Below the pieces are notes generated by a model that made no database searches, was not told the DNA's origin, and worked only from the letters and a program-made list of their open reading frames with translations. Of a stretch of 64,000 nucleotides of DNA, positions 9,499-20,447 are shown in pieces. Source of the DNA: Microdochium bolleyi (taxonomy: Eukaryota; Ascomycota; Sordariomycetes; Xylariales; Microdochiaceae); NCBI GenBank assembly GCA_001566295.1, contig KQ964252.1, positions 682,001 through 746,000 of the forward strand, written 5' to 3'. Each line of letters starts with the position of its first letter. Position 1 is the first letter of the stretch. The position numbers were made by a program, and so were the translations under genes.

Positions 9499-12282
9499 AT
9501 GGCGACCCTTTCTCCGGCGCGAGCCTTGTCGGCCGAGTCCAGCTTCGGCGGGCCCGCTGCTGCAGACACGTTCGACGTGATCGCGTCTCTGAGCTCGACT
9601 CCTCCCACCTCGATCGCCGACTCGAGCAGCATCACGACCGATGCAGCAGTCACCACCCCCAAGGCTGAAATCGCCACCACTCATGCCAACCTTTTCGAGC
9701 CGAAAATCGCGCACGACGGATTCGAGCTCGACGCGACCGCGACTGAACCACCCCAAGGCACGCCGGATCCAGCTCTCCCGACCATCGGCCTTGTCGATCC
9801 CATTGCGCACTCGAGCCCTACACACTCAACCCCGACGACCACACCTCGCGCGCAGCGCACACGACGAAACCGTCTCAGTGAGCCTATCTACAACCTTTCC
9901 AAGCTCAGCGGGACCGACGGCCATGGCAAAAGACGGTCCAAGGGCGATCTCGTCAGCAATCGTCGGCGGCGCACGACGACTGCAATCACCAGACTTGGCC
10001 CTGACGTCGAAGCCGAAGACAGTGCGGATGAAGACCCTTACGCGTTCTCCGAGGACTCGCCGAGAAGCGCGATGCGGAGCGGGATCACAAGTGCCGAGAC
10101 CACTCCCAAGAAGCAGCGCTCCATCAAGGTCGGCGCGAAGAAGATAATCCTCTCTCCGAAGCGCACACTGACCCGCTCGGCGGGCCCAATTGCTATTCCA
10201 GCTCCTGCCAAGCCCTCAAAGCTGGGCAAGCGGAGCCGGGGGGTCTTCGAGGAAGAGCAGTCCTCGGTACCGCGCGAGTTGAGGCGGTTGCAAGACACAA
10301 AGGAGTTTCAGGGCATCGACGACAAGCCTGTGCTTCATACTGTCTGGGCCAATGGAAAATTCGTCGATCCCAACGCGCCACCCCCGCGGAAGAAGGCCAA
10401 GGTCAAGGAGTCCAAGAAAGTAGTCAAGGAACCGGAGCCAATATCAACACCCGCGACCGAGGCTGATTTGCCGCCCGTTAAGACTAGGCGGGTTAAGAAG
10501 TGGCTGCCTTTCGGTCTTTATGCAGGCCAGGACTATCCCGTAGACCCCATGAAGGGTCTGACTGCTGCTGAGAAGAAAGCATTCGCACATCTGCCTGAGC
10601 TTGCTCCCTCTGAGAAGATCAACACCGTTTTGCCACCGCCACAGTTCGCTGGGCTGCGTCTCTTAATCCAAGGTCGGGGCTTCCAGCTGCCCTTCGATGT
10701 TTGCAACCCGTTGCCGCCTGGACAACCGAAGCCGAAGGACTGGCGAAATCAGACGAAGAGTAAGCTTCCCCCGCCGCGCGTTAGGGCTCTCTCCTCCGCA
10801 GAATACTAACCTACTGCCACAGATCGATTTATTGGCGACGCTCGCGCGATCTGGAAGAAAACGCCACACCTCCAGGACTACCAGTCGAATTGTGTCTGCA
10901 CTCCTGAGGATGGCTGTGGCGAGAGCTGCCAGAACAGAATCATGCTCTACGAATGCGACCACACCAACTGCAATGTCGGGATCGAGCACTGCCAAAACCG
11001 GGCTTTCGCCCGGCTGACAGAGCGCACGAAGGCCGGCGGCAAGTACAGAGTTGGTGTCGAGGTCATCAAGACAGACGACCGTGGCCACGGCATCAGAGCC
11101 AACAGGTGCTTCGAGCCTAATCAAATTATTATGGAATACACAGGCGAAATCATCACTGAGGAGGAGTGTGATCGACGCATGAACGAGAAGTACAAGGATA
11201 ACGAGGTAAGCTATGCATGATGCTGGTCGGCTGGGGGATCTCGCTCTAATTTGGTTTTCCTGCAGTGTTACTACCTGATGCTCTTCGACCAGAACATGAT
11301 CATCGACGCCACGACTGGTAGCATCGCTCGTTTCGTCAATCACTCATGCAAGCCCAACTGCCAGATGATCAAGTGGATCGTGTCTGGACAGCCACGGATG
11401 GCCCTCTTTGCTGGCGACAAGCCGATCCAAACTGGTGACGAGCTGACGTACGACTACAATTTCGATCCCTTCTCGGCCAAGAACGTGCAGAAGTGCTTGT
11501 GCGGAAGTGAGAACTGCCGTGGTGTGCTTGGCCCGAAGCCGAAGGAAATCAAACCTCCGAAGCCGTCCCAGGAGCTCAAGAAGGGTGCCAAGAAGACTCT
11601 GAAGGGCACCAAGGGTAGGGGTCTGGTGTCTGGATCCGGTGAGAAGGGCCCCAAGACGCCACTCAAGAAACGCAAGATCAAGACGCCGGCCAAGGTGCAG
11701 ACGAAGAAGGCACCGAAGGGGCCGATCAAGACAATCAAGGCTGCAACGGCGGCAATGATGGTTAAGAAGACCGTGTCGACGATTTCAGTCAAGTCCAAGG
11801 CCAAGACTGCTGGCAGGAAAACCAAGGTCGCCACCATCCGCAAGACGAGTGTGGTCAAAGCCGTTGCTAAGGGCAAGCAGGCGTCACCAAAGAAGACAGC
11901 TGCCAAGAAGACTGTTGCGACTAAGACCAGCAACACTATGATTGTGGCAGCTGGCACCGAGAAGTCAAAGGCGAAGAAGGTTGTGTCGCCCACGAAGGCC
12001 AAGAAGGTCGTCTCTTCGACGAAAGCTAAGGGAGCCGGCACCTTAAACAAGGCAAAGAAGCCAGCCACGGGCCTAGTAAAGCCCCGGAAGCTGACGACCA
12101 AGGTCACCAAACCTACGTCCCCGAACAAGAAGGTAGTCAAGGTCAAGGCCGCGGGTGTGCCTGGCTCGAGGGGCCGAATCACCAAGCCGACCATCAAGCT
12201 ATTGCAGTCGCCGAAGGCGGCATCTACCATTTCTGTCGAGGCCCGTGCGGCATTGGATGCTGTCTTCTCCAATGTCCCGTGA
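9499..12282 (+). CDS. ash1: ASH1-type SET-domain histone H3 lysine-36 methyltransferase
   Basis: Three exons: 9499-10759, 10823-11205, 11266-12282; introns GTAAGC...ACAG (63 nt, TACTAAC branch site) and GTAAGC...GCAG (60 nt). Product 886 residues, start in GCCATGG context. Order: disordered N-terminus (1-420); cysteine-rich AWS domain (about 440-478); SET domain (about 480-615) with RGHG, EYTGE, the NHSC motif at 573-576 and ELTYDYNF with Y610; post-SET CxC-x4-C (about 622-630). The AWS-SET-post-SET order with the DRGHGIRA and YTGEIIT motifs fits the ASH1/NSD group rather than SET2, which carries a WW and SRI domain not seen here. In Neurospora ASH1 places H3K36 methylation on poorly transcribed chromatin (family knowledge). 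Residues 633-886 form a Lys/Ala/Thr-rich tail like linker histone H1, probably binding DNA or nucleosomes (inference). No PHD or BAH domain is visible. Confidence 0.93.
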
Positions 12283-12997
12283 GGGAATAGGTAATCACCA
12301 CCAAGGTTCAACACCCCCAGAGTCAGGTTTTTCTTTCAACCACGTCGGAGTTTTGGAGTGCATATTGTATTGTTTGGAAGCATGGTGGACGGCGAAACGT
12401 GTCACTCAACCGGGGTCTGCTCAATTTCCATTTCGTCTTCCACCTGCGATATGTTTTAGGGCTGTTATGTGTACGAGGTGGGACATTGGGGCTTTTGGAA
12501 GAGGAGCCGCATATCGTTGACTGGGAATGTGCAATGTCGGTTACTTATCATGGGCAGGCGTTCTGGGAGTTTTGACAGAGTACACCCGATAATGGTAGAT
12601 CCTTACTGATACACTGATGGTCTCAACCTGCTGCATGCCGTGACGTGTTATTTGGGGATCAGGGCTCACGGACGTCGACGTGGTCGGGCACATCCGCAGC
12701 TGTGTAACTGGTTGACCATGCACAAGGTGTATGCATCTTTTGAGAGATCTCGCCTGTGCGGCCACTTTCTGTGCAAACAGTATATACACTCTCGATCAGA
12801 GAAACTCCTCGTTCGGCCAATCTCGCGGCGCTCTCGCCACTGGCCACCGCAGTTTACTATGAGTAAGTGCTCAGGCGTCACGGAAGTCCCCCATTTTCAC
12901 GCCCGCAATCATCCCAGCTCGCTCGACGTCGACTGTCGTGGCGTTTAGCTGCTCTGTATCGCCGTCTGTCCTCTCCCAACGTTGTGTATCGTGATGC
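12283..12997. other. Convergent intergenic region ASH1/ARPC4
   Basis: About 0.7 kb between two genes that point toward each other. It should hold both 3' UTRs. I see no coding frame or RNA gene. Confidence 0.6.
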
Positions 12998-13678
12998 TTA
13001 GTCAAACTACGGGGTATCGAGTCAGTACATAATCTCCGGGAGCAGTACGTCCTTGCGCGGATATGTGCGCGCCCTTGCGCTTGCTCACCGGTGTCAGGAA
13101 GGACTCGGCGACGAATCGCGCTCTCGCGTTGAGGAACAGCTTCATTTCCGAGATCTCCTTGTCGACCTCCTCCATGAACTGGATGATGAAGTCGACGAGC
13201 TTGTGCTTGAGCATCTCCTCGGTGTGGAAATTCGTGATGAGGAAGGAGATGTCGTAGCCCTTGATCGGCTTGCGGCGCAGAATGAAGAAGGCCTCGGCGC
13301 GCTGCGTCAGGAAGCGCGTGAACTTGTGCACGAGGATCTGCTCGATCTCGTCGGCCTGCTTGATCTTGATGCTGATCCGCACCGAGTTGACGCTGGGCTC
13401 GATGAGGACCTTCTCGTTCTCGTTGCGTGCGACGACTAGCGGCGTGAGGAGCACCTCCGGGCTGGTCTGGGCCTCGATCTCGGGGACGTTGTGCCGCTCG
13501 GCGGACTGCGAGGCGAAGTTCGAGAGGGTGAGCGCCGCGGTCAGCGTGCTGCGGACGGCCTGGAGGTACGGCCGGAGGGATTGAGACTGTGTTTGCGCGG
13601 GGCTTGGGTTAGCTTCCGGGTCACTTGGTTGCTCTCGGCAAGGCGGGAAAGGACCGCGCGACGGTGGTGACGGACCAT
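12998..13678 (-). CDS. ARPC4: Arp2/3 complex subunit 4 (ARPC4; yeast Arc19)
   Basis: Three exons on the minus strand: 13676-13678 (only the ATG), 13089-13586, 12998-13006 (TTT GAC TAA). Product 169 residues, the family's normal length. The middle exon gives SQSLRPYLQAVRS at its start and FLTP at its end, and nearly every residue of the core matches the highly conserved ARPC4 family. ARPC4 with ARPC2 forms the structural core of the Arp2/3 complex that nucleates branched actin at endocytic patches. The 3' junction (donor GTGAGC, acceptor CGTAG, 82-nt intron) restores the expected FD-stop ending. The 5' junction (acceptor ACACAG at 13587-13588) is clear, but the start codon is inferred: ATG at 13676-13678 is followed by GTCCGT, an uncommon donor. 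An ATG at 14046-14048 (followed by GTTTGG) is a weaker alternative. Confidence 0.93.
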
Positions 13679-14536
13679 GATGGGCGAGGAAGGCGGTTGC
13701 GGATGCCCAACCGGGGGCCTTTGACGGGGTGTTGAGGACCGCGGATGGCCGGGCACGATGCGCTGGGAGCTTTGAGACGACTGGTAGAAGGCGGACGTAT
13801 GTCGTGGAGAGAGCGCCCCAGGAATTGGGTTGCTGCCGTTGTGATTAGGCGAGTCTCGAGGTCGTCGTAGCTTGGCGATGTGAGCATGAGGTCGTCGTGG
13901 GCCCGGGGCGGGGCGGTGATGTGAGTGGCCGGCCGATGTGGAAGATGTGAGTGTCCCAATTCCGTGCTGCCTGCTTGGCGCTGCTGGGGAATCGGACAGC
14001 CGCTTGTTGGAGGACAGGCAGCGGGGGCAAGCTATCGGTCCAAACCATGCTACATACGTCAGTCGTGAGGCTTACTCCCAGCGGGAGCGGGACTGTTTGT
14101 GTTGAACTTCTATAATCTGGTGGTGCGATGCCGATTTGGAGGTAAAATAGCCCCGAGTTCCAGTCATTCACTGATAATGAACCGGCTGGAATGCATTGTT
14201 GCTGCCTTTCTCGAGCTGCCTGCTCAGTTGCTGGAGAGGTACTTACCAATCGTGGGGAGCATGTACCTCGCTGCTACTGCTGCGTAGCAAGAGACAACAT
14301 GCAAGGTACCCCACCACCCTTTGATGTTTACCGCCGGCCGCAGAGTGACGCACCTCTTCTTGCCTGGCTTGGTGGAGCTAGTCCCTGAGAGATCGACTTC
14401 CTTCTGTCAACTTCCTCAACAGCCATCACGACCGATCCTTCCTTTCGTCGCTTGGCTCACTCCACGCTGCAGCGCGCCTCCCTTGAGCAGAACCTACCGG
14501 GACACAGCATTCGTGCCTTCAAAGAACATCGCCAGC
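13679..14536. promoter_or_regulatory. Divergent promoter region ARPC4/UBP6
   Basis: About 0.86 kb between start codons of two divergent housekeeping genes. The part next to UBP6 (14390-14536) is C/T-rich on the + strand, as expected of its leader. No coding frame supported. Confidence 0.5.
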
Positions 14537-16316
14537 ATGGCTTCGATACCCAGTGAGTCCTGCTTGCCACCCCGCCAAGACACACCCCAGCACAGCAACC
14601 ACGACACGAACGCATGCAGTGGCGGCATACTAACCCACGTCGACCCCAGTAACCGTCAAGCACCAGGGCACCAAGTACGATGTCGAGGTCGACCCCGAGT
14701 CTACCGGCGAAGTCTTCAAGTTCCAGCTCTACAGCCTGACTGGCGTCGAACCAGACCGCCAGAAGATCCTCGTCAAGGGAGGCCAGGTCAAGGATGACGT
14801 CCAAATGAGCAAGTTTGGCTTCAAGGCCGGCCAGACCATCATGATGATGGGCACCCCCGGCGGCGACGGCGCTGGCACGCTCGCCCGGCCGAAGGAGGCC
14901 GTCAAGTTCGTCGAGGACATGACCGAAGCCGAGCAGGCACAGCAGGAGGGTGCGACCCCCGCCGGCCTCGTCAACCTCGGAAACACGTGCTATCTCAACT
15001 CAACTCTCCAGACCCTCCGCGCCATCCCCGAGCTCCAGACGTCTCTCATCAAGTACGAGCCCTCCCCGTCGGGCATGACTGGTACCATGCCTCAGCTCGA
15101 CCTGACCCGCCAGCTCCGCGACCTCTACAAGTACATGGGCCAGACACAAGAAGGGTTTGCTCCCCACGCCCTCTTGAGCGCGCTACGCACCGCTTACCCT
15201 CAGTTCGCCGAGCGGTCACGCACCGGCCAGGGTTTCGCTCAGCAGGATGCCGAAGAGGCATGGTCGCAGATCATCAGCCAGGTCAGGTCGAACCTGCGTA
15301 GCAAGCCGTCTGAGGAAGCGGCAGAGATTTCCTTCATCGACCAGTACATGGCCGGCGAGTTCTCCAGCTCGCTCGAGTGCGACGAGCCTGCTGCAGTCGA
15401 GGGTGGCGAGAAGCCTGTCACGAGCAAGGACGCCTTCCTGAAGCTCAACTGCCACATCGACGGCAGCACGAACCACCTCCGCGACGGCATCCTCAATGGA
15501 CTGACAGAGAAGCTGGAGAAGCGCTCCGAAGTCCTTGGCCGAGATGCGGTCTACACTAAGACTTCCAAGATCTCGCGGTTACCCAAGTACCTTACCGTAC
15601 ACTTTGTGCGCTTCTTCTGGAAGCGCGAGACACAAAAGAAGGCCAAGATCATGCGGAAGGTGACATTCCCGCACGAGCTGGACATTGTGGAGTTCTGCGA
15701 CGACAACCTCAAGTCGATGCTTGTGCCAGTCAGAGACAAGGTTCGGGAAGTTCGCAAGGACGAGGAGGACATTGAGCGCGCACGGAAGCGGAGGAAGCAC
15801 AACACTGCCGACAACACCGGCTCTGCTGGCGACGACGTGCCGGGCGCCAAGGTTGAGGGCAAGAAGGAGAAGAAGAAGGACGACAAGCCAGCTGATGGTG
15901 ACACTGAGATGACCGAGACGTTCAAGACGGACGCGGAAATCGACGCGGAGAAGGCCGAGGCTCTTCTCACAGCCAAGAAGGAACTGAACGCGCTCATCCA
16001 CCCGGACCTGGCCAAGGATGACGGCGCGAACCAATCGGGCCTTTACGAGCTGCGCGGCGTCGTGACGCACCAGGGCGCATCGGCCGACAGTGGGCACTAC
16101 ACAGCGTACGTCAAGAAGAATGCGCCCGTGGACCCCAAGACTGGCAAGCGCAAGGCCGAGGAGGACGGCAAGTGGTGGTGGTTCAACGACGACAAGGTCA
16201 CAGAGGTGGAAGCCGAGAAGATCAATGGCCTCGCGGGCGGTGGCGAGACGCATTCGGCGCTGATTCTGCTGTACAAGGCGATTCCCCTGCCGTCCGCAGA
16301 CGGAACGACGGAGTAG
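14537..16316 (+). CDS. UBP6: Proteasome-associated ubiquitin-specific protease Ubp6/USP14
   Basis: Two exons: 14537-14552 (16 nt) and 14650-16316, with a 97-nt intron (donor GTGAGT). Product 560 residues. The N-terminal 80 residues form a ubiquitin-like domain (ITVKHQGTKYDVEV start), which in this family docks on proteasome subunit Rpn1. The USP domain follows: Cys box with GLVNLGNTCYLNS, nucleophile C119 (close to C118 of the yeast protein), and His box with DSGHYTAYV, H488. A Lys/Glu/Asp-rich insertion lies at about residues 375-430. Ubp6 removes ubiquitin from substrates at the 26S proteasome and recycles it. The short first exon ends inside codon 6 (A|TA), and joining it gives the expected beta-strand; the downstream ATG at 14805 would remove half of the ubiquitin-like domain. 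Confidence 0.95.
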
Positions 16317-17831
16317 AGCAGTATCGATTCACGAGAGCAGGGACACCACACGAGTTGCGGAGGATACTGAAGATCACCAACGGTGGTCTTCAGCAGAAAA
16401 TAGAAACCCTCAAGCGATGAGCAATAAGAAATAACGTTGCTCCCAAAGCATCAATCCACGGTCAGGTAGTGAAACATGAATGAACGCCGTGGCGATTGCG
16501 GCTTCAACCCCCAGATGATGTGGTTCTCCACGATATAGCAGTGCGTAACTTTGCCGGCGGTGTGTCTTGTGCTGGCTGTACTGGCCATTCCCAAATATTT
16601 CATACCACCTCGCTCCAGCTCACTCGCTCCATTCTTCCGTATCCCTACCTGTCGGGTCTCACGTCTTACACCTATGCGCCTCGGGACTGATTTAAGCGAT
16701 GGAGATACCCGTAAAGACTTCCTCTGCACATTCCCCATATGGTCTTGCTATATGTCCTCATCACTGTGATGCAGAGTAATAGTGCAGAGTCGGCTGTTTT
16801 TCAGACCGTCCATGTGCGCATTTGCAATTTGTCTACCTGCCCTACATATTTGGCTCCCTCGTACGCCTGCTCCCGACAAAAGGTACGGGAGTCGTTCCCA
16901 TGTGCGAAAGCGGCGTCCTATTCAGTTCGCTGGGCAGCCACTAGTGGCTGGTAATGCAGCGTGGCGATTGGGCTGGTCCGAGGCCCGCCTGGGGCTGGCG
17001 GTATGGAAGGCAGGGGATGTGGAGGTTGTTTGAACGCTCGCTGTACGCGTCACCATCGTAGTGCCTGCGTCGTGGTTGTGGTAGCCGTACAGGCCGCAGC
17101 GATATGCGGCCGCCAGCCGCTGTTGTTCTTGCTACGGAGTTGTAGGCTGCAAAGAGCACGCCTTGATAGAGAGCTGAGTTGGGCGCCGTACGCCACTCTA
17201 TCGCGCATCTCTCTCAAACTGTCCTGAATCACTGGGGCGCTTCTCCGCCATGTAGATTGACGTCAGACCAAGGTGTGGCGATGGAAGTGTGGTGGCAAGT
17301 GACTAGCAGTCATAAGAAAGACTCGTCGATAGTAGAAACGCCATGGCTGAGCCTTTCCTACCACCGCAGCTGTCTGATGCGCCCTCACAGAGCAATACCG
17401 TGCCGTCTGCTCCCGAACAGGCAACGGATGCAGAGTTTTGGTCGTAGGGGTGTTGCTCGCGTGGATGTGGCAAAGGCGTGATCGGGGCATCTGGCAATCA
17501 GGAACACAGGAGAAGCTGGTCGGGTCTGACCGGCGTCGCCATTTTCTAGATTGCCCGTCCCGTCGAGGCTGTGGGTGCACGGCTGGCATCTCATCCAGAA
17601 CTTGCAATATGTGCTGAACGCGGGATGAGAGATGCAGGCAGGACTGCCGCATAGTCAAGCCCACGTCATGTTCCTTGAGACAAGACTGATCTGTCTTGCA
17701 TGGGCGTTCGTGCATAGCCGCAATGGCAGAGCATGCAACGCCAACTGTTTCGAGTCATTACGTCTCCACTGGTGATCCAATGAACACTGCCCAAGACGGC
17801 TTTCTTGCTACTCGGGCAATGAGTGGGGCGT
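16317..17831. other. Convergent intergenic region after UBP6
   Basis: About 1.5 kb containing the 3' ends of UBP6 and the minus-strand small membrane protein gene. A near copy of TACGGAGTA (TACGGAGTT) occurs at 17133-17141. No gene supported. Confidence 0.55.
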
Positions 17832-18274
17832 TCATTGTCGCTTCTCCTTGTCCTCGGCGGCACGTATGCGGTCCTGGAGGCTGTCAAGCTTGCGCTGGAT
17901 GGGGATCCGCTGGGAGACGAGGGTGCTGCGGCGGGCTTCGAGCTGGGCAATGCGCTCCTCGGGGGTGGCCTCGATGATCTTTGTCTTCTCCTGCATTATC
18001 GGTCTCAGAGGTCAGCGACAGGGAGGGGTGATGCGGTGTTTGAGGAAAAAGAGTGGCAACGCACAGTCTTGTACTCCTGCTGCGTCTTGAGACCGGCACC
18101 GTAGATGGCACCGACGATGGTGACTGCCGCGAAGGCGCCGGTCCAGATGATGCGCTTGAGGCCCTGGGCGGCGGGAGCAGGCGCTGGACCAGCGCCAGCA
18201 AGAGAGGCGGGAAGAGGCGGGGGAGGTGCGTGGCCACGTACAGGGCGGCGTGGGAGAGGCTGGCGGGACGACAT
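17832..18274 (-). CDS. Small single-pass membrane protein with C-terminal coiled coil
   Basis: Two exons on the minus strand: 18065-18274 and 17832-17990; the 74-nt intron has donor GTGCGT, branch CTGAC and acceptor CAG. Product 122 residues. Residues 1-40 are Pro/Arg/Ala-rich; 42-62 form one hydrophobic helix (IIWTGAFAAVTIVGAIYGAG); after that comes QQEYKT and a charged helix (about 71-122; ATPEERIAQLEARRSTL...) with heptad-like spacing. The basic, proline-rich N-terminus followed by one membrane span suggests a mitochondrial or other organelle membrane (inference). I recognise similar uncharacterised proteins in other filamentous fungi but know no name. It starts 872 bp from, and divergent to, the SHB17-like gene. 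An array of an 8-bp repeat sits 39 bp upstream of its ATG. Confidence 0.8.
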
Positions 18275-19146
18275 GGCTGCGGTTGTCGGGGCCGTGCTGA
18301 GTGTGGTCCTGTGGTTGTGAGGTTGTGAGGTTGTGAGGTTGTGAGGTTTCGACGAAGACGGTGGTGAGAGAAGTGGGGTTCGCAGAAGAGCTGGTCTTTG
18401 AGAAAAGGTGGAAGCAGGGGGCGTGTGGGAGCAAGGGCCGGGTGGGTGTGGGCGGACAGGCCTGCATTGCGGCCGCAGACTCTGGATGCTGCACGCTGTG
18501 CTGCCGCCCCGTGCAGCGCAGTGCATCATCGCTGGGCCGGCCCGGGCCTGCACGCCCCGGCAACGGCCTTCTTGCGCGACCTCCACACTACCACAGCTGC
18601 CCGAGGCACTGTTCCACGGCCTGGGTGCATAGAGCACCTGAAGGTGCCCTACGGTACTTGAGGGCATCTGCGGCCTCTATGAATCTCTCGGCTGGCCCCG
18701 ACGACCAAGAGACAGAACCAGCCCTCGCATCTGCACCGCGGCAGGTGCGGCAGCGGCCTTACTGAGATCCACGGGTCGTCCATCCCGGCCCGCCAGCAGC
18801 TTCCGTGCCAGTGGAGCCTGCATGCACTGCAGCAAGGGCACCCCCAGTCCGACGACATCACATCGTCAACCCCTCGCCCCTCGCCCTCCGTATGCTTGCA
18901 CACGACAGCAGGGAACAACAACTTCTCTGCAAGCCACAACTCAAACCAACCCCGACAAAGATTCTTTTCCTCTTTGCACCGCAGCCCTGCATCGTCCTGC
19001 TCCCGTGTACTTACCTGCCTGTTACCCAGCCTCCGCACCGTCCGTGTCTGCGTCAGGTACACACACCCCAAGCATCGCAAGCTTTCCCCGCACTCCGCAC
19101 TCCACGCCAGAGCAACAACGAGACACACGCACAAACACACACGACA
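18275..19146. promoter_or_regulatory. Divergent promoter region with 8-bp tandem repeat
   Basis: Region between start codons of the small membrane protein (minus) and the SHB17-like gene (plus). Contains the GGTTGTGA array at 18313-18348 and, near 18960-19146, a C/A-rich leader for the plus gene. Confidence 0.5.
18313..18348. repeat. Tandem repeat, GGTTGTGA x 4.5
   Basis: Four exact adjacent copies of GGTTGTGA (18313-18344) plus GGTT. On the minus strand this reads as AACCTCAC-type pyrimidine/adenine repeats that should lie in the 5' leader of the small membrane protein gene. Confidence 0.9.
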
Positions 19147-20267
19147 ATGACAACACCGCGCGTCTTCATTGTCCGCCACGGCGAGACCGAATGGTCCCTC
19201 AGCGGTCAGCACACCGGCGCCACAGACATCCCCCTCACCGACAACGGCGAGAAGCGCGTCCGCGCCACCGGGAGAGCCCTCGTCGGCAATGACCGTCTCA
19301 TCGTCCCTGCGCAGCTCGCACACATGTAAGCATTCGCCGTGCCTTGAATCATACACTGGTCCATGGATTGGGAAATGTCCAGCTGACCACCACATAAAAG
19401 CTACGTATCCCCCCGCAAGCGCGCCCAGCACACCCTCGAGCTGCTCGGCCTGGACCTGGACGAGCCGTATCCCTGGCAGCTCCACGGTGCCAAGCCCGAG
19501 CACCAGGATGAAGGAGCTGGCGCCGATACGCAGAGCCGAGCATGCAGCGCCCGCGTCGAGGTCACCGAGGACATCCGCGAGTGGGACTACGGCGATTACG
19601 AGGGCATCACGAGCGCCGAGATCCGCGACCGCCGCGAGCGGGCCGGGCTGCCGAGAGCGTGGGACATTTGGACGGACGGCTGTCCTGGCGGAGAGTAAGC
19701 CCTGTCCCGATTCTCCAACATGGATTTCCTCTACGGCGTATCTCACCGTGCTAGCCGTGCGCGGAACCTACTGCAGGAAGGGAGCACATGTTCCAGAACA
19801 TGACGGGCTGGAGACAGTCATAGCAACATTCCCTGGCAGGTTCCCCGGGTCTAACATTTTTTCCAGGTCCCCCGAAAATGTCACCGCCCGCGTCGACCGC
19901 CTAATCGCCGACATTCGGACACGCTTCCATGCGCCGTGCATCGGCAAGCCCAAGAGCGGCAGCACCGGCAGCGAGTCTCAACAGGGCGACGTCCTCGTTG
20001 TCGCGCACGGCCACATCTTGCGCGCGTTTGCCATGCGCTGGGCTAAGCAGGGCCTCAGGGATGGGCCGCTGTTCCTCATGGAGGCCGGTGGTGTTGGGAC
20101 GCTGAGGTATGTTCTGACATTTGCTGCCACTTGTGTCTTTCATAGAACGAGAGGGGACGAAGTGCAATTTTGGGGACCGGCAGTTACTAACGATACATAG
20201 CTACGAGCACAAAAACATCGATGAACCGGCAATCCTGCTAGGAGGCGCGTTCTGTGTCAATAACTAG
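19147..20267 (+). CDS. SHB17: Histidine phosphatase family protein, sedoheptulose-1,7-bisphosphatase (SHB17)-like
   Basis: Four exons: 19147-19325, 19401-19694, 19867-20106, 20201-20267; introns of 75, 172 and 94 nt. Product 259 residues (yeast Shb17 is 271). The RHGETEW motif with H11 is the phospho-acceptor site; the second catalytic histidine is in VVAHGHILRAF (H205). REWDYGDYEG and the C-terminal AGGVGTLSYEHKNIDEPA are characteristic of the SHB17 subgroup rather than of glycolytic phosphoglycerate mutase. Shb17 hydrolyses sedoheptulose-1,7-bisphosphate in the riboneogenesis branch that feeds ribose-5-phosphate (family knowledge). All three junctions fall in phase 2 and restore conserved residues (I-Y-V-S-P-R, GGESPENV, LSYEH). 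The substrate is inferred from the family; a broader sugar phosphatase role is possible. Confidence 0.88.
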
Positions 20268-20447
20268 CAACCTAGTACAGATTCCCAGTAAAGCGAGCAC
20301 AGCGCATGTTCTGTCTGTAGACGTGGTGCAACCAGGAGTTCTACTCCTTGAGAACTCCATCTTCCTCGGACAATTCAACAGCACAATCTTGGAGAATCCA
20401 CGTTTTCAGGAGAATTCTTCATAGTTATGTCTCTGTCTCATTATGAT

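Noticed and set aside
11454..12314. 286-codon hydrophobic-looking frame on the minus strand
   Set aside because: It is the complement of the lysine-rich ASH1 tail; AAG codons read backward as CTT give the apparent Leu/Phe richness.
18649..19746. 365-codon minus-strand frame over the SHB17-like gene
   Set aside because: It is antisense to well-supported exons and crosses their introns; it has no recognisable domain.
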